From Bacteroidota bacterium (GTDB taxonomy: Bacteria; Bacteroidota; Bacteroidia; Chitinophagales; Chitinophagaceae), in assembly GCA_026391115.1 (NCBI GenBank), contig JAPLER010000065.1:1-24770 (forward strand): a stretch of DNA of 24,770 nucleotides. Reading direction: 5' to 3'. Under the pieces are notes generated by a model. It saw only the letters and a program-made list of their open reading frames with translations, was not told where the DNA came from and ran no database searches. The position numbers and the translations under genes are program-made. Numbering within the stretch: the first letter of the stretch is position 1; each line of letters opens with the position of its first letter. Positions 1 through 6,471 of this stretch are shown here, piece by piece.

Positions 1-27
1 TGTAGTAATACTTATAAAATTAAAAGT

Positions 28-1506
28 CTAATAAGCTCTGGCAAATAGAACTCTTTCTTTACTTGGATTTCCTGTTAAAATACACTTGCCATTTTCTTGT
101 TCGTTGTTTAACGGAATGCATCTTATGGTAGCTTTTGTCAATTCTTTTATTTTTTCTTCTGTTTCAGGGGTTCCATCCCAATGTGCAGATACAAAGCCTG
201 TTTTATTGTCTAAAATATCTATAAATTCATCCCAAGTATTTGCAGGTGTAATATGTTCATCACGATATTGCTTTGCACGATTAAACATATGCAATTGAAT
301 TTCCTCGAGTAATTCTTTAACATAAAAACTAATGCCATCAAGCGTTACAGATGATTTTGTTTTTGTATCTCTACGAGCTACTTCAATTACATTATTGCCT
401 AAATCTCTTACACCAATAGCTAATCTTACAGGAACACCTTGCAATTCGTATTGTGCAAATTTCCATCCTGGACGAGCAGCATCGCTATTATCAAATTTAA
501 CTCTAATGCCTAAATCTTTTAACTGATGTACAATTTCATTTACCTTATTTGTAATCAACCCAAGCTCTTCATCGTTTTTAAATATAGGAACAATCACTAC
601 TTGCAAAGGAGCAATTTTTGGAGGTAAAATCAAACCATCGTCATCGCTATGAGCCATTACCAAACCACCAATTAATCTTGTGCTTACACCCCAACTTGTA
701 GCCCACACATATTCTAATTTATTTTCTTTATCGCTAAATTTTACATCAAATGCTTTGGCAAAATTTTGACCAAGAAAATGAGACGTGCCAGCTTGTAATG
801 CTTTGCCATCTTGCATTAAAGCTTCAATGCAATAAGTATCTTCTGCACCAGCAAAACGTTCATTAGCGGTTTTTACACCTTTAATTACTGGCATTGCCAT
901 CCAGTTTTCTGCAAAGTCAGCATAAACCTCAAGCATCTTTTTTGTTTCAATAACAGCTTCTTCTTTGGTGGCGTGTGCAGTATGCCCTTCTTGCCAAAGA
1001 AACTCGGCAGTTCTCAAAAATAAACGAGTTCTCATTTCCCAACGCACCACATTTGCCCATTGATTGATAAGCAAAGGCAAATCGCGATAAGATTGAATCC
1101 AACCTTTATAAGTATTCCAAATAATAGCTTCACTTGTTGGACGAACAATTAATTCTTCTTCCAATTTAGCTTCAGGATCAACCATTAATTTACCTGGTTT
1201 GCTTGGGTCGTTTTTTAAACGATAATGTGTTACAATAGCACATTCTTTTGCAAAGCCTTCAGCATTTTTTTCCTCGGCTTCAAACAAACTTTTTGGCACA
1301 AACAATGGAAAATAGGCATTTACGTGCCCTGTTTCTTTAAACATTTTATCCAACACATCTCGCATATTTTCCCAAAGTGCATAGCCGTAGGGTTTAATAA
1401 CCATACAACCACGCACGGCTGTGTAATCTGCCAACTGACCTTTTAAAATAAGGTCGTTGTACCATTGACTATAATCTTGTTCTCTACTTGTTAATTCCTT
1501 TGCCAT
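28..1506 (-). CDS. proS: Prolyl-tRNA synthetase, archaeal/eukaryote-type (ProS type 3)
   Basis: This cytoplasmic class II aminoacyl-tRNA synthetase charges tRNA-Pro with proline using ATP. The 492-residue protein has class II motif 2 around residues 155-179 (RWEMRTRLFLRTAEFLWQEG) and motif 3 around 280-296 (GGLVMAHSDDDG). An anticodon-binding domain follows at about 300-400, then a C-terminal domain ending in the family-typical ARAY with a terminal Tyr. The editing insertion of the long bacterial form is absent, as expected for this type, which is usual in Bacteroidota. The C-terminal domain keeps only two cysteines (RCIP and GKCI), so the zinc site of some relatives is probably lost; I believe this is common in the phylum. 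The start ATG at 1506 gives a full-length N-terminus. The gene is divergent from the lipoprotein gene at 1677. Confidence 0.97.
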   Translation of the reverse strand: MAKELTSREQDYSQWYNDLILKGQLADYTAVRGCMVIKPYGYALWENMRDVLDKMFKETGHVNAYFPLFVPKSLFEAEEKNAEGFAKECAIVTHYRLKNDPSKPGKLMVDPEAKLEEELIVRPTSEAIIWNTYKGWIQSYRDLPLLINQWANVVRWEMRTRLFLRTAEFLWQEGHTAHATKEEAVIETKKMLEVYADFAENWMAMPVIKGVKTANERFAGAEDTYCIEALMQDGKALQAGTSHFLGQNFAKAFDVKFSDKENKLEYVWATSWGVSTRLIGGLVMAHSDDDGLILPPKIAPLQVVIVPIFKNDEELGLITNKVNEIVHQLKDLGIRVKFDNSDAARPGWKFAQYELQGVPVRLAIGVRDLGNNVIEVARRDTKTKSSVTLDGISFYVKELLEEIQLHMFNRAKQYRDEHITPANTWDEFIDILDNKTGFVSAHWDGTPETEEKIKELTKATIRCIPLNNEQENGKCILTGNPSKERVLFARAY

Positions 1507-1580
1507 AAAAATTATTACTTCTACCTGAAGCGATTAAAATATTTTTTAGTTTTTTTTAACATATTTTAACAAAGAAAAAA

Positions 1581-1588
1581 TAAATTTG
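1581..1588 (+). promoter_or_regulatory. Possible -7 promoter box for the lipoprotein gene
   Basis: TAAATTTG fits the Bacteroidota -7 consensus TAnnTTTG and lies about 90 bases upstream of the lipoprotein start. I see no convincing -33 TTTG at the usual distance, and such a short match can arise by chance in AT-rich DNA. Confidence 0.25.
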
Positions 1589-1676
1589 GTAAATTATTTG
1601 CTTTCTCTTTGTAGATTAATGATAACGTGGCAAATGTATGGTAACTTCAATGTATTCATTTTTAAAAACTATTGTT

Positions 1677-2492
1677 ATGAAATCTAAATTTTTATTCTCG
1701 GTATTTGTTGTGAGTTTGCTTTTAGCATCATGTTCTTCAAGATACAAAACAGCCCAAACTCCTGATGATATGTATTATTCTCCTGTTGAAGAAAAAACAG
1801 AAGTTGTAGTCAATGAAAACAGTGACATTAATAATGATGATTATTATTTGCGTCATAAAGTAAGAAATCGTGGTAATTGGAATAATATAGACGACTATGC
1901 TTATTGGAATGACAGCAGATACTATAGCTATAATAATTGGAATTATTATAATGGATATAATGGTTGGAATGGATATAACAACTATAATTACAATCCTTAC
2001 AGTTATAACAACAATGGTTGGGGTTTTTATAATAATGGATGGTTTGGTAGTTACTACAATAACTACTATGGCTACAACAATTGGAATTATGGATGTAACA
2101 GCTGGTTAGGGTATAATAACTGGTTTGGTAATTACTATAGTCCTTATTATGGTTATGGTTATTATGGTTGGAATCATAATTATTATGGCAACGGTTACTA
2201 TCATACACCAAGTAATATTAAAGCGTTTTCACCTTCAAAAACGCTTACATACAATAATCAGAATTATAATAATATAAATTATAAATACAACTCTCAAACA
2301 GGATCATCGCAAGGATCTAAAAGGAGCAATGATACAAAACATACTACTACTCGTGGTTCTAATAATGGCGATACGTGGGGTAATCCATCAAGAACATTCA
2401 CTAATCCATCAACTCCCCCAAGCAGTAATGCAGGTGGTAACAGTGGGGGCTTTAACAGCAAAGGAAGTAGTACCGGAAAACCAAGAGGGTAA
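1677..2492 (+). CDS. Asn/Tyr/Gly-rich low-complexity lipoprotein
   Basis: This 271-residue protein is probably lipid-anchored. A signal peptide (MKSKFLFSVFVVSLLLASC) ends in a lipobox with Cys19 as the acylated residue. An ATG 13 codons upstream (1638) is also in frame, but the signal peptide begins properly at 1677, so I prefer that start. Residues from about 50 to 200 are a low-complexity stretch of Tyr, Asn, Gly and Trp with irregular YNNYYGYNNW-like units. The C-terminus from about 210 is rich in Ser, Gly, Asn and Thr. I do not recognise a catalytic domain. The composition suggests a surface or matrix-type protein, but that is inference; similar prolyl/tyrosyl-rich lipoproteins in the phylum are mostly hypothetical. 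Confidence 0.75.
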   Translation: MKSKFLFSVFVVSLLLASCSSRYKTAQTPDDMYYSPVEEKTEVVVNENSDINNDDYYLRHKVRNRGNWNNIDDYAYWNDSRYYSYNNWNYYNGYNGWNGYNNYNYNPYSYNNNGWGFYNNGWFGSYYNNYYGYNNWNYGCNSWLGYNNWFGNYYSPYYGYGYYGWNHNYYGNGYYHTPSNIKAFSPSKTLTYNNQNYNNINYKYNSQTGSSQGSKRSNDTKHTTTRGSNNGDTWGNPSRTFTNPSTPPSSNAGGNSGGFNSKGSSTGKPRG

Positions 2493-2509
2493 CCTATTTA
2501 CAATTTTTT

Positions 2510-2558
2510 GATTTACGATTTATAACTATGGTCTATGGCAATTGACTGTGGACTGATA
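2510..2558. repeat. Degenerate heptanucleotide repeat tract between genes
   Basis: Seven consecutive 7-base units can be read: gatttac, gatttat, aactatg, gtctatg, gcaattg, actgtgg, actgata. Neighbouring units share most positions (GATTTA pair, the CTATG pair, the ACTG pair). The tract fills most of the 77-base gap between the lipoprotein gene and the FadL-like gene. Confidence 0.5.
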
Positions 2559-2569
2559 AACTATTTTTT

Positions 2570-4099
2570 ATGAAATACTTATTACTTATAACATTAACAT
2601 TTTTTTGCAGCTATGCTTTTTCTCAAACACCAGAAGAGGGATTAAGAACTGCTTGGTTTACACAAAATGGTACAGCACGTACTAATGCAGTTGGTGGAGC
2701 TATTGGTAGTTTGGGTGGAGATTTAACTGCTGCAAATATTAATCCTGCTGGACTTGGAATGTATAAGACTAGCGAGTTTGTTTTAAGTCTTGGTGCTTTA
2801 AAAAATAATAATAGCTTTGATTTTAGAGGAACGACAAGTAATAACGATAAAGGTATTTTTAGATATGGACCAATGGGTTTTGTAATAGGTTCTCCTACTA
2901 GTAGTAATAAAAAATCTGGGAGTATCGCTTTTTCATTATCAGTAAATCAATTGGCTAGTTATAATAATAGATTAACTTTTAGTGGGTATAATAATTACAG
3001 TAGCTTCAGTGAACAATTTATTGAAGAATTAACAAGAGATAATGCAGACACAAATGCTGCTTTAAGCAACTATATATTTGGTTCAACACTTGCATTTAGA
3101 ACTTATTTAGTAGATACATTAAACGATGCAGCAGGAAAATTTGTAGGGTATAAAAGTCTTGTGCCAATAACTTCTGGAGTTAATCAATATTGCGATGCGA
3201 TTACAAAAGGAGGTTATCATGAAATTGCCATTGGTGTTGCAGGTAGCGAGAGAAATAAATGGTATTATGGTGGTAGCTTAATAATACCTTTAGTTAGTTA
3301 TCAAAGAATATTAGACTATAGCGAGTACGATGCAACTAACAATACAAACAACAAGTTTGGGTATTTTAAGTTTAATGAAACACTTAAGTCATTTGGTGTT
3401 GGTTTAGGATTAAAACTTGGTACAATTTATAGACCTAATGAAAATGTAAGATTAGGATTAGCTTTTCATACACCACAATTTATTGGATTCAAAGATAGAA
3501 TTAGGGCTAGTATGACAACAAATACTGAGAACTTAAAAGGAACTTTAAGCGAAACAAGTAATGCATTGAACGACAATAACCCAGGTGAGAGAAGCTACAC
3601 TATTACAACACCTTATAGAGCCATAGCAAGTGCTAGCTATTTTTTTAGTAATAGTGAAAACGTAAAACAACAACGTGGTTTTATTAGTACTGATGTTGAA
3701 TTTGTTAACTACCGTGGCGTAAGATTTAGTAAAACAAATGAATATGGTGAAAGTGTAAAAGGATATTATAAAACACTAAATAATACAATTAAAGAAATTT
3801 ATAAAGGAAACATAAATGTGAAAGTAGGTGGCGAAATTAAATTCTATCCAATTGCTGTGCGTTTAGGTGCTGCATATTATGGCAGTCCATACCAAGATGA
3901 AACTATAAAGGCTGACAGATTTGTTTTAACAGGTGGCTTAGGCTATAGAGCAAAAGGAATGTTTATAGATTTATCTTTTTCGCAGGCTGTTGTTAATGAA
4001 GTACAGTTTCCTTACAGATTAAATGATGTTGCAAATACTTATGCTGTACAAACAGGTAATACACAAACTGTAATGATGACAGTTGGTTTTAAATTATAA
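2570..4099 (+). CDS. OmpP1/FadL/TodX-like outer-membrane transport protein
   Basis: The protein is predicted to be an outer-membrane beta-barrel of the FadL/OmpP1 group, which lets hydrophobic compounds such as long-chain fatty acids cross the outer membrane. It has 509 residues and a cleavable signal peptide (MKYLLLITLTFFCSYAFSQ, cut near residue 19). The N-terminal region TARTNAVGGAIGSLGGDLTAANINPAGLG is the family hallmark: an alanine/glycine hatch followed by NPAG. Alternating amphipathic strands run to the C-terminus (VMMTVGFKL), which ends in the hydrophobic residue expected for BAM insertion. The substrate cannot be told from the sequence, and many Bacteroidota paralogues are of unknown specificity. 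It lies 77 bases after the lipoprotein gene on the same strand and may be co-transcribed. Confidence 0.82.
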   Translation: MKYLLLITLTFFCSYAFSQTPEEGLRTAWFTQNGTARTNAVGGAIGSLGGDLTAANINPAGLGMYKTSEFVLSLGALKNNNSFDFRGTTSNNDKGIFRYGPMGFVIGSPTSSNKKSGSIAFSLSVNQLASYNNRLTFSGYNNYSSFSEQFIEELTRDNADTNAALSNYIFGSTLAFRTYLVDTLNDAAGKFVGYKSLVPITSGVNQYCDAITKGGYHEIAIGVAGSERNKWYYGGSLIIPLVSYQRILDYSEYDATNNTNNKFGYFKFNETLKSFGVGLGLKLGTIYRPNENVRLGLAFHTPQFIGFKDRIRASMTTNTENLKGTLSETSNALNDNNPGERSYTITTPYRAIASASYFFSNSENVKQQRGFISTDVEFVNYRGVRFSKTNEYGESVKGYYKTLNNTIKEIYKGNINVKVGGEIKFYPIAVRLGAAYYGSPYQDETIKADRFVLTGGLGYRAKGMFIDLSFSQAVVNEVQFPYRLNDVANTYAVQTGNTQTVMMTVGFKL

Positions 4100-4205
4100 A
4101 TGTTCTTACTAGAAAACTATATTCTTGTTTTCAACGTAAATGAATGCAGTATTTCTTAAAAAAATGTTAATTAAACTATTTTTTTAAAAAAAAGTCATAC
4201 TTCAG
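4100..4205. other. AT-rich gap upstream of the candidate small RNA
   Basis: This part of the convergent gap holds no gene. It contains a T7A8 run at about 4179-4193, ending 12 bases before the proposed -35 element; such tracts can act as UP-like or bent-DNA elements. No clear terminator for the FadL-like gene is visible directly after its stop. Confidence 0.4.
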
Positions 4206-4231
4206 GCAACGAAATGTAAAGAAAATGCGTC
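4206..4231 (+). promoter_or_regulatory. ECF-sigma-type promoter, GCAAC-N17-CGTC
   Basis: GCAAC at 4206-4210 and CGTC at 4228-4231 match the general ECF promoter pattern (an AAC-type -35 and a GTC-type -10 with a spacer of about 16-17). The same layout, GCAA with GTCTATATAT 23 bases downstream, occurs before the sigma-factor gene at 5858-5890. No protein gene follows on this strand before the hairpins at 4350-4433. Confidence 0.55.
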
Positions 4232-4349
4232 TATATATATGTGGAGTTTCATTAAATGAGGTTTATCCATTTTTTAGAAAACTTTAACATTTGATAAACA
4301 GGTTTGGCAAGAGATTTGAAAAGTATATAATAACAATGTCTCATACAAG

Positions 4350-4376
4350 CATCTCGATTTACTCGAGGATGTTTTT
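4350..4376 (+). terminator. Hairpin with T5 tail (first of two)
   Basis: CATCTCGA at 4350-4357 pairs with TCGAGGATG at 4363-4371, leaving one bulged G and a five-base loop. TTTTTC follows directly. It may be an early terminator of the candidate small RNA or of the FadL-like gene. Confidence 0.5.
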
Positions 4377-4401
4377 CTCATAAGCAGTTAGTTTTGGTTG
4401 A

Positions 4402-4433
4402 GGGCTCGATTTCCATCGAGCCCAATCTTTTTT
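4402..4433 (+). terminator. Strong intrinsic terminator
   Basis: GGGCTCGAT at 4402-4410 and ATCGAGCCC at 4415-4423 form a perfect 9-bp stem with a four-base loop, followed by AATCTTTTTT. The T-tract is on the plus strand, so it ends plus-strand transcripts (the FadL-like gene or the candidate small RNA). It sits right beside the stop codon of the convergent amidase, but on that strand no T-run follows. Confidence 0.8.
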
Positions 4434-5619
4434 AATCAACCTTGTCTTTTTTTACCAAATTCAACCAGTCTACAATTCCTTTATACACAGCTTCGGCAGT
4501 TTGTTTATGAAACGCAGGGTCAGCTAACTTTTTTTCATCTTCTTTATTACTTAAAAAAGCTACTTCAAGTAAAGTGTTTACAAAATCGGTTGGTCCATTT
4601 AAACCAAAATTAAAATTCCCAACATTCCCATATTCATCAAGTCCTATTTCTTGCATTCGTTTAATTATCGTTAAACTTGGTGGGCGAAAACCAATATATC
4701 TATAAAAAGTACCACAACCTTTAATGCTTTTATCACTATTTGAATTAAGGTGAAAGCTAATGACAAAATCTGGCTTTTGTTGTTGCAAATAAGCAATTCT
4801 GTCTTTCATATCAAGTGTGGTATCTGCTTCTCTAGTCATTACAACACTATCAACACCTTTACTCAATAAATATTCTTTTAGTTGTTGTGCAAAAAGTAAA
4901 GTATAATTTTTTTCTAAAATTCTAGTTGTGGCTCCAACTGCACCCAAATTAGTGCCACCGTGTCCTGCATCAATTCCAATTTTCAAGCATTTTATTTCTA
5001 AGTTTTTAGGTTGATGTTTAACCTTTAGTATAAGCTGATTATTGCTGTAATAAATGGTATAGCCCCATTGATGCTTATGTTTTAGCTCAATAGTTACTTG
5101 CATTACATCTTCGCTTGTTTGGTTGTAATACACATTTTTAATTTCTTGTATAGATGATGTTAATTGTGTAATCCAATTGGTATTGCTTTGTGTGCCAAAT
5201 ATCTCCAATTGAATGGCATTTGGTTCGGTTTGCATCCAACTTCTGTAAGGCAATTTTTCTTCAAGATTTATTGTTACAATATCATAACCAATACTATCTA
5301 CACCAAATACATTAAAGTTGCTGCTTATATAATATGGTTTTTCTTTTAGTGTAGAATCTACTGTAAAATACTGTCTTTCTATATAGGCAATTCTATTACT
5401 ACTTAATTGTACTTTACAAGCATTGGGTTTTGTGGTATCTAATACTCTTAGTAAAACATTGGTGTCTATATAGGTCATTTTTGCACCACCCAATCTGTCT
5501 TCTCCAACACCATATAAAAGAGATGGCAGTTTGCCACTGGTTTTTGCCAAAAAATGCGATTGTGAAAACGTGTTAAAGTAAAGTATTGATAGTAAAATGA
5601 TACTGAATATTTTTTTCAT
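4432..5619 (-). CDS. Secreted N-acetylmuramoyl-L-alanine amidase (Amidase_3)
   Basis: This enzyme cuts the bond between muramic acid and the stem peptide in peptidoglycan, in the periplasm. It has 395 residues with an N-terminal signal peptide (MKKIFSIILLSILYFNTFSQ). Residues from about 25 to 200 form a beta-rich region that probably binds the cell wall or a partner (AMIN-like position). The Amidase_3 domain covers about 210-390. Zinc ligands are H220 (DAGHGG), E236 (LEKNY) and H290 (SFHLNSN), and the catalytic Glu is E352 (LEVAFLSN). All are present, so it should be active. It stands alone between two plus-strand units and may serve daughter-cell separation or wall turnover. A second amidase lies at 10070-10828. 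Confidence 0.93.
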   Translation of the reverse strand: MKKIFSIILLSILYFNTFSQSHFLAKTSGKLPSLLYGVGEDRLGGAKMTYIDTNVLLRVLDTTKPNACKVQLSSNRIAYIERQYFTVDSTLKEKPYYISSNFNVFGVDSIGYDIVTINLEEKLPYRSWMQTEPNAIQLEIFGTQSNTNWITQLTSSIQEIKNVYYNQTSEDVMQVTIELKHKHQWGYTIYYSNNQLILKVKHQPKNLEIKCLKIGIDAGHGGTNLGAVGATTRILEKNYTLLFAQQLKEYLLSKGVDSVVMTREADTTLDMKDRIAYLQQQKPDFVISFHLNSNSDKSIKGCGTFYRYIGFRPPSLTIIKRMQEIGLDEYGNVGNFNFGLNGPTDFVNTLLEVAFLSNKEDEKKLADPAFHKQTAEAVYKGIVDWLNLVKKDKVD

Positions 5620-5677
5620 TGACGAATGTTTTTACAAATGAGGCACAGAGTAAACAGGGGTTTTGATGAGTATAGCC

Positions 5678-5685
5678 CAAAAGTA
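5678..5685 (-). promoter_or_regulatory. Possible -7 box for the amidase gene
   Basis: On the minus strand TACTTTTG matches TAnnTTTG, about 59 bases before the amidase start. A TTTTC stretch about 22 bases further upstream could be a weak -33 element. Confidence 0.35.
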
Positions 5686-5768
5686 TAGCTTAACGTTATA
5701 TGATGCGAAAATGTTGAATAATGTGGATACTGTTGAATGGTGCTAACGCCACAAAAGCTAAATAGAAT

Positions 5769-5814
5769 TGTTGTAGCTTGGACAACAGTAAAATTAATGT
5801 GCAAAGCACATTAA
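5769..5814. promoter_or_regulatory. Two adjacent inverted repeats upstream of the sigma gene
   Basis: TGTTGT (5769-5774) and ACAACA (5782-5787) form one short inverted repeat. TTAATGTGC (5794-5802) and GCACATTAA (5806-5814) form a perfect 9-bp repeat around AAA. Neither is followed by a T-run on the plus strand. They lie 44-90 bases before the sigma promoter and between divergent genes, so an operator is possible. Confidence 0.35.
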
Positions 5815-5857
5815 ATCATTTGTGCATTGGCAGTGTTTAAAAAAATATTTAATCAAT

Positions 5858-5890
5858 GCAATGTTTTATAATAAATATTAGTCTATATAT
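5858..5890 (+). promoter_or_regulatory. ECF-sigma-type promoter of the sigma operon (probable autoregulation)
   Basis: GCAAT at 5858-5862 is followed after 17 bases by AGTC (5880-5883) within GTCTATATAT. Spacing and -10 sequence match the element at 4206-4231. An AT tract (TTTAAAAAAATATTTAA) lies just upstream. ECF sigma genes often transcribe themselves, so this is probably the sigma factor's own target. Confidence 0.6.
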
Positions 5891-5902
5891 GTAGCCAGCA
5901 AA

Positions 5903-6451
5903 ATGGATACACAACAACTCATAAAAAACTGCTTAAAGAATAACAGGCAAGCACAACAAGAATTGTATAATTTATATGCAAGCAATATGTTGGGTTTATG
6001 TTATAGATATACCAAAAGCTTGCACGATGCTGAAGATGTGTTGCAAGAAGGATTTGTAAGAGTGTTTACCAATTTGCATCAATATAAAAACAATGGCGAG
6101 TTGGGTGCGTGGATAAGAAGAATAATGGTAAATACAGCATTGACGTATTTGCAAAAACACAGTAAGTATAAAAAAGATTTAGAGTTGGATAATATTGGAT
6201 TACATCCAATAGCAGATAATGAACCTGAAGTGAATATGAATGTGAAAGATTTGGTGGAATGTGTGCGACAACTACCTACAAATTATCAGACGATTTTTAA
6301 TTTAGTAGCAGTAGAGGGTTATAGCCAAATTGAAATTGCTGAGATGATGCAAACTAATATTAATACTGTAAGAAGCAATTTTATGAGAGCAAGAACAATG
6401 TTGATGAAGATGATAGATAAAGAACAAGTAAGTAAATCATTGAGTAAGTAA
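5903..6451 (+). CDS. ECF-family RNA polymerase sigma factor (sigma-70 regions 2 and 4)
   Basis: This 182-residue sigma factor directs RNA polymerase to a small set of promoters, usually in response to an envelope or surface signal. Region 2 covers about residues 20-90, with the DAEDVLQEGFVRVF core near 42-55. Region 4 covers about 115-168, with the helix-turn-helix near 140-164 (GYSQIEIAEMMQTNINTVRS). Sigma-70 regions 1.1 and 3 are absent, which defines the ECF group. The next gene, 20 bases downstream, encodes an anti-sigma-like membrane protein. Its own promoter resembles one in the 4.1-4.4 kb gap. The start codon lies about 12 bases after the -10 element, so the leader is very short. Confidence 0.95.
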   Translation: MDTQQLIKNCLKNNRQAQQELYNLYASNMLGLCYRYTKSLHDAEDVLQEGFVRVFTNLHQYKNNGELGAWIRRIMVNTALTYLQKHSKYKKDLELDNIGLHPIADNEPEVNMNVKDLVECVRQLPTNYQTIFNLVAVEGYSQIEIAEMMQTNINTVRSNFMRARTMLMKMIDKEQVSKSLSK

Positions 6452-6471
6452 GACATTTAAAAGAAGCAAAA

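Larger units (their letters stand above)
4238..4433 (+). ncRNA. Candidate ECF-dependent small RNA
   Basis: The ECF-type promoter at 4206-4231 would start transcription near 4238. Two hairpins followed by T-rich stretches end it near 4376 or 4433, giving an RNA of roughly 140-196 nt in a gap between two convergent genes. The only reading frames inside are 12 codons (from 4256) and 15 codons (overlapping the first hairpin), so I do not see a convincing protein. Functional inference: in other bacteria envelope-stress ECF sigma factors drive small RNAs that lower outer-membrane protein synthesis, and this could be a counterpart. A 3' end reaching 4433 just enters the 3' end of the amidase gene on the other strand. 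The alternative is a promoter without product or a leader of no function. Confidence 0.42.

Noticed and set aside
1828..2211. 127-codon minus-strand frame opposite the lipoprotein gene
   Set aside because: Its His/Asn/Tyr-rich product is a shadow of the low-complexity Asn/Tyr/Gly codons on the plus strand.
4256..4294. 12-codon frame after the ECF-type promoter (leader peptide?)
   Set aside because: Too short to judge, with no repeated regulatory codons and no gene downstream on this strand to be attenuated.
5463..5472. Third GTCTATATA motif, inside the amidase gene
   Set aside because: No GCAA-type element lies at the required distance upstream, so it does not fit the promoter pattern.
5616..5804. 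62-codon minus-strand frame before the amidase gene
   Set aside because: It overlaps the amidase start, covers inverted repeats of the intergenic region and has no family resemblance or good start context.
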